NCBI GenBank assembly: GCA_949358305.1
Contig: OX442314.1
Location: forward strand, 31,419,118 to 31,483,117
Direction of reading: 5' to 3'
Origin: Strigamia acuminata
Taxonomy: Eukaryota > Arthropoda > Chilopoda > Geophilomorpha > Linotaeniidae
Length of the DNA stretch: 64,000 nt
This document shows positions 45,957 through 54,063 of this stretch, piece after piece. The position numbers and the translations under genes were made by a program. Under the pieces are notes generated by a model. That model was not told where the DNA came from, did no database searches, and saw nothing but the letters and a program-made list of their open reading frames with translations. How positions within the stretch are numbered: position 1 is the first letter of the stretch; every line of letters begins with the position of its first letter.

Positions 45957-46945
45957 TATCACGTACACAGGAGTCGATAGCTCGCGGCTCCGCACAGCAG
46001 TATAATCTCTCGCGGTACTAATAATAGACCGACTACTTTGGCATCGAATACCATGAGAATCAGCTTGCCAAACACTTGGTGCTACTCGTGGTTACTGTAA
46101 AACAGACTGCTTTGGCACCATCCGGTGAAGGAACTAATTCTCAACAGCAACGATGCTACTTGCGGTAACGGAATACGTTCATACCGAGAAAGACCACATG
46201 GTCCTGTCCGGAGGATACTGAATTGCACAACGGCGGGTTCTCCTTCGGCGTCGCAACCGTAAACTGTAACATTTATGCAACATAATGATCCCAGCACTTC
46301 GACTTCAATTGCCGGCGGTGGCATGATTCTGTAGAATCATGCAACGGTTCTTTGTGAATAAATCAACAAAGAACCAAAAGGTTTTTTTACGTGAACAACG
46401 AATCATATTTCTTAAGTAACAATACCAAACAGAAAATAATCAAACAGAGCTGCCGGATGGCCGGTTGTTTGGGTTTATATAACCTGACTGGATTAGAGAT
46501 TAATCCAATCAACCAATTGGAACATGGGTTCCACGAATCCCTCCAATCCCGTATCGCCGGAAGTGGATACGGAGGAGCAATATGCTAATTCACACCACAA
46601 CCGGAACTGGATACCCAGGACCGGAAATGGATCCACCAATCACATCGATCGGTTGATCGATGGATTATCAAATCTCCATTTCTGCTGAACTAGAGATTCC
46701 CATCACTTAGTGTGAACAATAATTATTAATATATATTTATATTAATCCTAATAAAGTGTCGTTTCATACAAATAAATATATTCTTATATTTATTTACCAG
46801 TTTTCTTAACTCGCAATTCGAATTTACCGCTGAATTATAATCGCGCCATCTAGTGGCGACTCGGAGCATTGACAAATGCGGGTTTCGCAAAAAACACTTA
46901 AAATTCGGCCGTGTTATTAATAAATAGCACTTATAAACCGTCATA
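45957..46945 (-). repeat. Gypsy B 5' LTR, second part
   Basis: Matches 23949-24937. It is followed by TCAT (target duplication) and then by the remaining end of Polinton polB: the bases TATAGTATTATTTTGTAA give a few codons and the original stop. Confidence 0.92.
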
Positions 46946-47036
46946 TCATTATAGTATTATTTTGTAAATAAAGATATATATTTATTGTAAATAAAAATTT
47001 TATATATTGTAATATCGACTCATTCTTTCATTAATC

Positions 47037-47423
47037 ATGGATCGAGCAGGTCTACAGAGATACCTAGTGCTCTTATTTGAAAATCATAGATCTTGGTTCA
47101 CAACAGGAAGTTATTCAATTGTTGTATCTTGCATCATTATTCTACAAATTGTGATTCTGATGTACTCTCCTCCAGCGTTGTTCCATCCAACTGTGGATGT
47201 AGTAGACATGTCACCTATTGCTAACGGCTGCAATTCAACTTTTGATCTGGGAAATGGAAAACAACTAAATATATGCAAACGTGGAAGTGACATCATATTT
47301 GATATTAGACAGTTTAGCAGAGCCGGCCCATCCATCAAAGGAATTAATTTGGATTGGTATCAATGGATTAGATTAACCCGAGCAATCTCATTCCTCTATT
47401 CGAATGTAACTATTGATAAATAA
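47037..47423 (+). CDS. Polinton membrane-anchored PC4-like protein, 128 residues
   Basis: Starts at ATG 47037, 74 bases after the displaced polB stop. Residues about 27-45 (SIVVSCIIILQIVILMY) form one membrane segment. The C-terminal part, LGNGKQLNICKRGSDIIFDI then FSRAGPSIKGINLDWYQWIRL, follows the PC4/p15 single-strand DNA-binding pattern (beta strands, then a basic G-I-x-L-x-x-x-Q/W helix start). PC4 domains bind single-stranded DNA and help transcription or replication; being tied to a membrane is unusual. Inference: protects or organises displaced strands of a protein-primed replicon at a membrane. Followed closely by the convergent integrase gene. Confidence 0.65.
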   Translation: MDRAGLQRYLVLLFENHRSWFTTGSYSIVVSCIIILQIVILMYSPPALFHPTVDVVDMSPIANGCNSTFDLGNGKQLNICKRGSDIIFDIRQFSRAGPSIKGINLDWYQWIRLTRAISFLYSNVTIDK

Positions 47424-47476
47424 ACAAGCGCTTATGCAAAGAACAAATAAAAGTTTATTAACTGATCATATACAAA

Positions 47477-48571
47477 TTACAATGGTGGGTTGTCTCGTAA
47501 GTCAATAGCGGGAATCCAGGAATTAAATTCATCACCGTAACCCATCCATTTTACAAAATACGATTTATTCGCACCTTTACCTTTAGACTTTAATACTGTT
47601 TCTACAGCATACTCCGCATCCTTGGGTTTATTAACCTTCTGCAACTCAAATTCATAAAAAGTACCGAGTAATAGTTCTTCATTATAATCTTTAAGCTTAT
47701 AGACAACTTCTGGTGGTCGGATTAATCGATTGGTTATATAATAAATTTGATGTGAATAGCTGCCCCTATATCCCTTTCGGAAAACCGCTTTTGATTTTGA
47801 TATTCTAACGCTATCACCAATATTAAACTTAAATTTCTTATGTCTTTTATTTATTGTATCGCCATATAAGTGATAAAACACTGCCGGTTCTTTCTCTTTC
47901 GTAACATCAACGGGTTTCATTCCTATTGTTCGATGAACGCTATGATTGTATGAATCAATAAATGCTTGCAGCTGATCTATATATCGATGTCTGCCGGTAT
48001 GTGTGAAATAAGTCCACATTTTCTGCTTTATGGTCCGATTCAATCTTTCACAAAGTGAGCATTTAATATCATCGTTTTCACTCGTAAAATGTTTGATATT
48101 ATGTTTCTGTAAAAATTCTTGAAATCCTTTGTTTAAGTATTCTTTTCCCTTATCCGTCTGCAGGTAAAGGGGTTTAGTCTTGGCTCGTTTTAAAATTGTT
48201 TCAAAAGCCTTTATAATATGTTGCGCAGACTTTGTTGGCATTGCTTCAACATAAGCATATCGTGAAAATACATCAATGACCGTCATTAAATATCTATTTC
48301 CATCATTTTCTTTTGCTATGTTTCCAACTTCAACCAAATCCGATTGCCATTGGTAATTTATGGATGGTACAATAGTTTTAGAGCGTTGAAACTTGTATCG
48401 AACTGGTTTATGTAAAGTATAAGAATCTAATCCTTGTAACCAATCCTGAATCTCCTTTCTGGTAACTTGGACCCCTCGATTACGTGCAGCATGAAACAAT
48501 TTATCTCGACTACTAAATCCTGCAGGATCTCTCGGATTAAAGTAGATATCTTTCAATTGATGCTGTGTCAT
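47477..48571 (-). CDS. int: Polinton integrase with C-terminal chromodomain
   Basis: Retrovirus-type integrase that inserts the linear DNA and makes 6-base duplications. 364 residues from ATG 48571. An N-terminal helical part is followed by the rve core with the catalytic acids in QSDLVEVG (D), LQTDKGKEYL (D) and CSLCERLNRTIK (E, 35-residue-type spacing), then a beta-barrel (FNIGDSVRISKSK...YSHQIYYITNRL) and a chromodomain (YAVETVLKSKGKGANKSYFVKWMGY...SWIP) with the expected aromatic residues. No breaks, so integration activity may survive although the polymerase is frameshifted. Last gene of a four-gene minus cluster. Confidence 0.94.
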   Translation of the reverse strand: MTQHQLKDIYFNPRDPAGFSSRDKLFHAARNRGVQVTRKEIQDWLQGLDSYTLHKPVRYKFQRSKTIVPSINYQWQSDLVEVGNIAKENDGNRYLMTVIDVFSRYAYVEAMPTKSAQHIIKAFETILKRAKTKPLYLQTDKGKEYLNKGFQEFLQKHNIKHFTSENDDIKCSLCERLNRTIKQKMWTYFTHTGRHRYIDQLQAFIDSYNHSVHRTIGMKPVDVTKEKEPAVFYHLYGDTINKRHKKFKFNIGDSVRISKSKAVFRKGYRGSYSHQIYYITNRLIRPPEVVYKLKDYNEELLLGTFYEFELQKVNKPKDAEYAVETVLKSKGKGANKSYFVKWMGYGDEFNSWIPAIDLRDNPPL

Positions 48572-48608
48572 GTTTTCTAACTTTGTTCTGTGCTCCTAGA
48601 TATACTGT

Positions 48609-49490
48609 TTATTTCTTTATTTTTTTCCTTTTTTGTGAAGTGGAAGTTGGTGTTTTATATTTGAATGAACTCTCGTCTCGGTCTCGTTGAAATCTTGAAT
48701 TGGCATTTGGTGATCCGTAATGGGCCCAACTGTTCTCTAAGTCTGACAGCTCTTGATCTGATAGTGTTTGATTATTGATGATGGAATCATTTCCACTTAA
48801 TGACTGTCTATGAATGTCCCTAGTAATTGTGGGAGTTGAAGTGCTCATCGGTCTATTTAATTCCTTTATTAAATTCTTGTTGATAATGTATTCTTTTGGT
48901 ACATTTGAATCAATCAAAATTTTAATATACTCTGACTGACCAATCGGAATTACATTTTGCTTCGGGCGGTTTCTTATGGTATAGTTTATAAGATCAGCTT
49001 TGGTTGTATTTGGAATTTTTACTCCATCTATAATCATTTCCGATAGATTACTCCATTTCAACCTCGGATTCAAATTCATAACTTCCATCAGTGCAATAGC
49101 TTGTTTCTTTTGATCTTTTGACATTTTATTCAACATTATTTTATCCAATGGTTGAAGAACAAATGGCGATTGAGATGTGGATAAGTGCGAAGCAATTGGT
49201 GGTGATTGAGGTGAAGATGGGGATTGAGCTGGAGGTGATATAGTAACAGTTTTTGGTGCATTTAATTGTTTCATTAGCTTCTGTTTGAAGTTTCCAAATT
49301 GTGATTGAAGTGTCGATATTAGTTTAGCTTTCATTTCATCATTCAAGTTTGCATCATTGAAAATTTCCTGTATTGATGCTTCTATCTTTTGCAATTTTTG
49401 ATATTGCGGGTCAATATCATCATAGCTCTGTTTTGAGTATTGTAAAGATGACATCATTTCCTGCGGTACTAAAACCATTTTCCTAGCCAT
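48609..49490 (-). CDS. Polinton conserved protein (MARKMVLVPQE family), unknown function
   Basis: 293 residues from ATG 49490; that ATG overlaps the stop of the upstream gene (ATGGCTAG). The N-terminal MARKMVLVPQEMM motif recurs in Polintons and adintoviruses from my knowledge of these elements. Middle: coiled coil (residues about 25-75), a proline/serine linker, then a helical segment (LDKIMLNKMSKDQKKQAIALMEVMN), then a charged tail ending KKIKK. Possibly a virion core or DNA-packaging protein, given its position beside the ATPase and the pX-like gene. Function not known to me. Confidence 0.7.
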   Translation of the reverse strand: MARKMVLVPQEMMSSLQYSKQSYDDIDPQYQKLQKIEASIQEIFNDANLNDEMKAKLISTLQSQFGNFKQKLMKQLNAPKTVTISPPAQSPSSPQSPPIASHLSTSQSPFVLQPLDKIMLNKMSKDQKKQAIALMEVMNLNPRLKWSNLSEMIIDGVKIPNTTKADLINYTIRNRPKQNVIPIGQSEYIKILIDSNVPKEYIINKNLIKELNRPMSTSTPTITRDIHRQSLSGNDSIINNQTLSDQELSDLENSWAHYGSPNANSRFQRDRDESSFKYKTPTSTSQKRKKIKK

Positions 49491-49818
49491 TTCGTTTACC
49501 AATTAGTTTACCTACTAATGCTCCAATAATTGGCGCTAATAGTTGCGGTAAAAATCCACCAGTCTGAATGACCAAGTTCCGTCTTTGTGTGATTGAGGAT
49601 GTAGGAGTGGCTAATTTACGTAATAACCTTCTCCTTCGATGAAGTGATTGTTTCTGATTTGGTTTTAACTTAATTGTACCTTTTATAACATTTAAACAAA
49701 TTTCACAGATGGTTTTACAGAAATCATCGTTAGAATGTTTGAGAAAATCCTTGATTTGCTTCTTATTTAAATCGGGAATGGCCCGGAGCACATTAGCGTG
49801 ACGTCTTATTCGTTTCAT
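49483..49818 (-). CDS. Polinton small basic protein with hydrophobic GGFLPQLL tail (adenovirus pX-like)
   Basis: 111 residues from ATG 49818. Strongly basic (KRIRRHANVLR, SLHRRRRLLRKL), then a C-terminal amphipathic/hydrophobic tail, GGFLPQLLAPIIGALVGKLIGK. The combination of a basic DNA-binding region and a GGFLP-type tail is a known hallmark of the pX/mu-like virion protein of adintoviruses and Polintons. Likely condenses genome DNA in the capsid and may disturb membranes (inference). Nine bases separate it from the ATPase; its end overlaps the next gene by 8 bases. Confidence 0.75.
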   Translation of the reverse strand: MKRIRRHANVLRAIPDLNKKQIKDFLKHSNDDFCKTICEICLNVIKGTIKLKPNQKQSLHRRRRLLRKLATPTSSITQRRNLVIQTGGFLPQLLAPIIGALVGKLIGKRNG

Positions 49819-49827
49819 TAGTGGAAC

Positions 49828-50427
49828 CTAAATGTAAATTATAGTATATTCATCCGGAAATATATTAGTCTTCACTCTTTGATCGTGAGGTGTATCCGGT
49901 TTCAAATCAATTAATAAATATCCAAAACTTTTCGCTGTTGCATCGTTAAATGCAGACATGAAAAATTTACCTCGCTGTGGAAACATTTGACTTCCTACTT
50001 TTGCAATTTGATTCATATCTCTTGGATTTCGAAAAAGGATTAAATAGTGACTATTTAATGATAAAGTACGTTGATATTTGCTTTGATGAAATATGTTTTG
50101 ACACAAATAAAATACACTAGTGCTCGTATGGTGCGAATATTTAGTCCACAATAACCCGATCTCTTCATTTAAATTTTCCATTTGATCATCAATGATGAAA
50201 AGCTTTCTCGTTGATGAATCCAAACTCTTTAGATTGGGCAATCCTTCATGGAACTGCACATTGGGAAATTGCAAGTACCACGGTTGCCATATTGAATAAA
50301 ACCAGCAAATAATTTCCGGGGGCGGATCAATCATTTTACTCGCATTTTGGATAATTTTCTTACAAATCTCCGTTTTACCTGTTCCCGAACTTCCAGAAAT
50401 AATAGCAGTAAATGGATGATGAAACAT
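49828..50427 (-). CDS. Polinton FtsK/HerA-type DNA-packaging ATPase
   Basis: 199 residues, full length for the family, from ATG 50427. Walker A GSSGTGKTEICKKI (residues about 11-24), Walker B KLFIIDD (about 75), sensor motif FYLCQNIFH and a C-terminal arginine region (FRNPRD). Pumps DNA into the capsid in related viruses. First gene of the minus cluster, back to back with the capsid-type fragment; the 53 bases between them must hold both start signals. Confidence 0.93.
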   Translation of the reverse strand: MFHHPFTAIISGSSGTGKTEICKKIIQNASKMIDPPPEIICWFYSIWQPWYLQFPNVQFHEGLPNLKSLDSSTRKLFIIDDQMENLNEEIGLLWTKYSHHTSTSVFYLCQNIFHQSKYQRTLSLNSHYLILFRNPRDMNQIAKVGSQMFPQRGKFFMSAFNDATAKSFGYLLIDLKPDTPHDQRVKTNIFPDEYTIIYI

Positions 50428-50480
50428 TGTTCATATAAGAGGTGATGTCGCCCCGATGATGCAATCAGAAGTGAGCAAAC

Positions 50481-50708
50481 ATGAATCCGGAACAGAGTTT
50501 CTATGTCAGTCTTCCATCAAATAGCAGCTTAGATTATTACCCGAATAATACATTGACGGAATTTCATACGCAATTACCATCGTATATTAATTTAGATGAA
50601 AATTGGGAAGTGGGTCTGGTTGAATTCCTTTATCCAAGAAGCTGGACCAATGCTCTATTGCCCCGAGGTGCTAATTTTCGAATACTGAAGAATGAAATCA
50701 TTAACTGA
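50481..50708 (+). pseudogene. Truncated Polinton capsid-type gene (N-terminal 75 residues only)
   Basis: From ATG 50481: FYVSLPSNSSLDYYPNNTL, then LDENWEVGLVEFLYPRSW. This block is the N-terminus of a long structural protein that recurs in animal Polintons and adintoviruses (I associate it with the minor capsid/virion protein, not with certainty). Here it stops after 75 codons and the protease frame starts 16 bases before its stop, so most of the gene is missing. No double-jelly-roll major capsid gene is visible anywhere in the element. Confidence 0.7.
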
Positions 50709-51237
50709 AACTATGAACACGGTCCAAATAACAGAGATTTTATCTAAGAATTCAGTGACGAGGCAAATATTTAAAGGTGTATATCCAATTGATTTGCTAT
50801 CCTCATCGCAACAAACAAACAAAACATGCGCGTTTGTTGTAAATACTCATCCCCACACAAAACCAGGTGAACATTGGGTAGCTTTGTTTCGAGATGAGAA
50901 AGTACCCGGTGCGATTGAATATTTTGATTCGTTCGGTAAACCACCGGCAAAAGACATTACTGCATTTATTCAAAATATCGGATGTAAACTAACCAACAAG
51001 ATTACTCAAACCTATCAATCTCCATGTAGTCTCGCATGCGGATATTATTGCATTTATTTTATTTATAATAGGTGTAAAGGAAAAAGCTTTGATTATATAA
51101 AAAATCAATTTAATCCAAAAAATCCATATTACAATGATCAAAAAGTTACAAGTTTTGTTAATCATATTTTTAATTTTAAAATGTCAACAATGTATGATAA
51201 AAATTGTATCGTGCAAATAAGTAACATAATGAAATAA
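50692..51237 (+). CDS. Polinton adenovirus-type cysteine protease
   Basis: Matures virion proteins in related viruses. The likely true start is the second ATG (50713, MNTVQITEIL), since homologues begin there; the first ATG at 50692 may be left over from a deletion junction. The catalytic triad is apparent: His in KPGEHWVALF, Asp in IEYFDSFGKPP and Cys in SLACGYYCIYF, preceded by the conserved Gln in IQNIGC/TYQSPC. Full length. Confidence 0.9.
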   Translation: MKSLTETMNTVQITEILSKNSVTRQIFKGVYPIDLLSSSQQTNKTCAFVVNTHPHTKPGEHWVALFRDEKVPGAIEYFDSFGKPPAKDITAFIQNIGCKLTNKITQTYQSPCSLACGYYCIYFIYNRCKGKSFDYIKNQFNPKNPYYNDQKVTSFVNHIFNFKMSTMYDKNCIVQISNIMK

Positions 51238-51269
51238 AGTAATCATTTCCAAAAGTGATGGTGTTTCAA

Positions 51270-51596
51270 TTAGCCCGGTGTGTCTAATCCATAGATGGAA
51301 TGATAGATCAACCACTCTTCATTCAGTCTTTTTTCAAAAGTAATTCTCATCAATGGACAATAGGCAAACCAACGGTAATGTTCCAAAAGAGGTATGTCAC
51401 CACGTTTCCATTCTTTTAGTCGTCCGAGGCAGTAGGCACATTCAACGTGATCATTTTCACCCAAGTATTTGAATCCGGCACGGGCTAAGGCGGAAGGATC
51501 AATGACGTGTCTAGAAACAGGCCAGTTGTGAAAGGTTTTCTTCCGTTCCCGGATTCGCTGCATCATCTCCGTCCGCATTCTCATTTCCCGTTCCAT
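51270..51596 (-). CDS. Polinton BIR-domain (IAP-like) protein
   Basis: 108 residues from ATG 51596. After a charged 20-residue helix comes one complete BIR domain: RKKTFHNWP, LARAGFKYLGENDHVECAYC, then LKEWKRGD and H-x6-C (CAYC-x16-H-x6-C, the zinc-binding order of BIR). No RING follows. Single-BIR proteins of large insect DNA viruses block caspases or act as decoys; here the target is unknown. The start lies inside the exonuclease-like gene (86-base overlap, different frame), consistent with a compact viral-type cluster. Confidence 0.88.
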   Translation of the reverse strand: MEREMRMRTEMMQRIRERKKTFHNWPVSRHVIDPSALARAGFKYLGENDHVECAYCLGRLKEWKRGDIPLLEHYRWFAYCPLMRITFEKRLNEEWLIYHSIYGLDTPG

Positions 51597-52170
51597 TCAG
51601 GAGGGCTTCAAGATCGTCGAGGTAAGAATGGTCTAGAGTTTCAATGCACCACTCCTTAAAGCAAAGACACTCAGCTTGGGGACAGTGCATTAACTTGGAG
51701 GGAAGTAAGGATTCATGCAGATCACATAATGGTTTTGAATCAGGATCAAGATTGAAATGAAGGTCTTGATATTTCGGACACCCCAATGATTCTAAGTCGA
51801 GGTATGGGATCTCGCATTTGATTAACCAATTCTTTTCAATTTGACCTCCTTTGAATGCAATTATCGGTCTGTTGGCTTCCTGAATACAATTTATATGTAA
51901 AGATGTAAGGATAAATTGAATCCAACTTTGAGGAAGATCATCGGGACCATCTTCAAACTTCATGCCGTGGAGGTAACGTTTTAACCAAGCAGCAACTTTT
52001 TGCCATTTTAGTTCTAGTTTGTCGAATTGCCCAACACGAAAGTGATAGCTTAATGTAGAATCCTTATACAGATAACACACCCCAAGCTCCTTGAGTAGAA
52101 AATTAGGACCAAACTGAAATCCCTCAAAGTCAATGATACAACCTACGTTTTTCAATTGTTCCGAATTCAT
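51511..52170 (-). CDS. Polinton RNase-H-fold exonuclease-like protein
   Basis: 219 residues from ATG 52170. Motif I is IIDFEGFQF (D..E, as in DEDD exonucleases). A middle motif AFKGGQIEKNWL sits where motif II should be but lacks the usual Asp, and the C-terminal part has LESLGCPKYQDL...HCPQAECLCFKEW, the CP/H/C/E block typical of a family of uncharacterised arthropod proteins often linked to Polintons. A structural or inactive nuclease cannot be excluded. Its ATG overlaps the AlkB stop codon (ATGA), and its 3' end overlaps the BIR gene. Confidence 0.65.
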   Translation of the reverse strand: MNSEQLKNVGCIIDFEGFQFGPNFLLKELGVCYLYKDSTLSYHFRVGQFDKLELKWQKVAAWLKRYLHGMKFEDGPDDLPQSWIQFILTSLHINCIQEANRPIIAFKGGQIEKNWLIKCEIPYLDLESLGCPKYQDLHFNLDPDSKPLCDLHESLLPSKLMHCPQAECLCFKEWCIETLDHSYLDDLEALLNGTGNENADGDDAANPGTEENLSQLACF

Positions 52171-52883
52171 TCTGAAACAATGATTAAAATAAATAAAACA
52201 TTTTCATAACATAAATAGCACTTACTTTGAATGATATTTCTAAAAGTTAAATTGATTCGCGGGCAAAGTGCAGAACGTTGTGGAGGAAGGCGGTGATACC
52301 AAAAACGGTTTGTGGGCTGGTGCATTACCAGAAGGCTGCCGTGTTCCAACACGAGAGAAATAGGTAGTGGCGGTAAAAGTGAGTACAATGCATTATACCT
52401 TCGTTTGAGAGACACGTGACGGAAAACAAAGTTTCTGATTTGTCCAAGAGACAGGCTCGCTATTGGTGCATTTGGATCAAGCCCTGCCTCATCATCTCGA
52501 TGTTCACCAATAGTTTGCGTACCATTTGCATATCGGTTAACAAGAACAAAGTTAAATTCATGCCCGGTAACAAACTGAACAGCATCCCGTAAATCACGCA
52601 AAAGAGGAGTCCAACTTTTAACCGGTAAAGTGTTACCAGAAAAAGAATATTTCAATCCGTCATCACCAAATGCAACTTCTTGTCTCGGTATATTGATCCA
52701 TTTCCCATAAATCTTGATTTGACTCAGTCTACCAGAATAGTATGTGATTTCATTCTCCAGCTTTTGAAATGTAGAATCAGCTACTTCTTTGTTGAATAGA
52801 AGACCGTACTGCAAGTGTAAATCCTGCTTGTGAATGTCTTTCCAACACACTGGCTCAATTTCAGTCTCATCCATGTTTCTCAT
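52167..52883 (-). CDS. alkB: Polinton-encoded AlkB-like Fe(II)/2-oxoglutarate dioxygenase (ALKBH2/3 type)
   Basis: Removes alkyl groups from DNA or RNA bases in known relatives. 238 residues from ATG 52883. Conserved order: PRQEVAFGDDGLKYSFSG (lid/substrate region), FNFVLVNRYANG, the iron ligands in GEHRDDEAGL (H-x-D) and FWYHRLP (H), and the 2-oxoglutarate-binding PRINLTFRN (R-x5-R). All key residues are present, so it is predicted active. It has a possible 54-base in-frame intron (GTAAGT at 52225 to CAG at 52172), which would remove a hydrophobic tail; either way the stop is 52169-52167 and overlaps the next ATG as ATGA. TATATATA at 52905-52912 lies upstream. First gene of a three-gene minus cluster. 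Confidence 0.9.
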   Translation of the reverse strand: MRNMDETEIEPVCWKDIHKQDLHLQYGLLFNKEVADSTFQKLENEITYYSGRLSQIKIYGKWINIPRQEVAFGDDGLKYSFSGNTLPVKSWTPLLRDLRDAVQFVTGHEFNFVLVNRYANGTQTIGEHRDDEAGLDPNAPIASLSLGQIRNFVFRHVSLKRRYNALYSLLPPLPISLVLEHGSLLVMHQPTNRFWYHRLPPQRSALCPRINLTFRNIIQSKCYLCYENVLFILIIVSE

Positions 52884-52904
52884 CCAAAAGAAACTCCAGC
52901 TTGG

Positions 52905-53056
52905 TATATATACCAGTTAACCTATTCTGCTGTCCAATCGGAGACATGGCTATACTCATCCAAAGTGGTTTCAACGAATCAGAGCAGAAGACTCCTCCCC
53001 TTTGCTCCACTCACTTCCTGTTTTAACTTCCTTCTCCTACCCTTTGCTCCACTCAC
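52905..53056 (-). promoter_or_regulatory. Promoter of the AlkB-exonuclease-BIR cluster
   Basis: TATATATA (52905-52912) plus two copies of the Polinton motif: a full one at 52991-53014 (complement of ACTCCTCCCCTTTGCTCCAC) and a degenerate one at about 53034-53056. The 15 bases before the first (AACGAATCAGAGC) also recur at 54047-54060. Confidence 0.7.
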
Positions 53057-53277
53057 ATGCTGTTTTAACCTCCCTTCCAAACAGTGAAAATGATGAAAGA
53101 TATATTCATATTCAATCAAATTTTTATTCATGTAATTAATACAAAAGAAATAGCTACAAAAAATCTAATCGTAAATATTGATTATTACATTACATTATAT
53201 AAAATAGCTACAAAAAAATCTAATCATGAGTATACAATTTCAATTCTAGCATTACAAATATCAAATTAAGTATACAT

Positions 53278-53925
53278 CTAATCATCATCAGTAATGGTAG
53301 GTGCACTGGTAGGTTTTGAATCATCGTCATCATCAGAAGAATCCACAAAATGTACTCCTGGTGCAGGTTTCAGATATGGTTTCATCTGCTTTCTCTCCTT
53401 TTTCATTTTTAAAGCATTCGGAGCACGAGGTGTGGCCGGAGTTGCAATTGTAAAATCAGTTGTTACCTCAGGAATAGGTGGGTTGCTTTCTTCCAGCTTT
53501 GCCTTCGCTTCAACAATACTTGAAAATATAGATGGTAGTTGCAACTTGAGTTGACGCCATTGATCAATTGCAAGAAGAATAAATTTCTCTGGTGCAAATG
53601 AACGGCATATCATCAAAGATATTTCACCAGTTTTGGACTTCGTTATGGTAACCAACACGCCTTCTTTACACTCAATAGATAAAGAAGATTTCTTCAGATT
53701 GTTTTTCAAAGATGAAATTTCACTTGAGATCCGCTTCAAATTATCCACAAAATCGTAAAATGTCAGTGTATTCATACACATACCATCACGTGTGGGATAC
53801 AGTTTTCCATTCGGGTATGATTGGAATCGTCTCAGATGGATATACACTCCGGTTTGAAATGGGTTGATTTGACAATAATGTTCCCCACCAAGAGAGTAGG
53901 TCCCTTAGCTTGAAGTAGTCGTCAT
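53278..53925 (-). pseudogene. Polinton two-domain PC4-like protein with an early stop
   Basis: The frame from ATG 53925 has a TAA at 53907-53905 (codon 7) and is then open to 53278. After it: LGGEHYCQINPFQTGVYIHL then FQSYPNGKLYPTRDG, a PC4-like unit (strands and a basic G turn), followed by a second one (VLVTITKSKTGEISLMICRS...FILLAIDQWRQLKL), a proline-rich linker and an acidic DSSDDDDD tail. PC4 proteins bind single-stranded DNA. If the TAA is real, translation could only start downstream at a non-ATG codon or after altered splicing. It could also be a sequence error, given the otherwise clean frame. Promoter motif and TTTAAATA lie just upstream. Confidence 0.7.
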
Positions 53926-53970
53926 GGCTAGCTTGTGAGAGAAATGGTGAGCTTTGCAAAATTTGGGTTG

Positions 53971-54009
53971 TATTTAAAGGAGGTAACTCCTCCCCTTTGC
54001 TCCACTCAC
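53971..54009 (-). promoter_or_regulatory. Promoter of the PC4-like gene: shared motif plus TATA-like box
   Basis: The motif (complement of 53986-54009) is followed, in gene direction, by TTTAAATA (53978-53971), 46 bases before the ATG. Same spacing logic as at polB. Confidence 0.72.
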
Positions 54010-54063
54010 TTCCTGTTTTAACCTCCCTTTCCATAAGTGAATTCAACGAATCAGAGCTGGAGA

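Larger units (their letters stand above)
23182..46945 (-). mobile_element. Gypsy B LTR retrotransposon with gag, pol and ORF3
   Basis: The LTRs (23182-24937 and 34504-35270 plus 45957-46945) are about 1756 bases, starting TGTGACGG and ending CCGTCATA. TCAT is duplicated at 23178-23181 and 46946-46949; rejoining the flanks restores the Polinton polB reading frame to a stop a few codons later. In element orientation: 5' LTR, tRNA-Gln-type primer site, leader, gag, -1 frameshift site, pol, ORF3, purine tract (complement of 24938-24947), 3' LTR. Without Gypsy C it is about 13 kb. The two LTR copies look identical in the stretches compared, so it is recent. Confidence 0.92.

Noticed and set aside
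48609-49490. Major capsid protein
   Set aside because: Coiled-coil and linker composition, not a double jelly roll, and the N-terminal MARKMVLVPQE block belongs to another Polinton protein.
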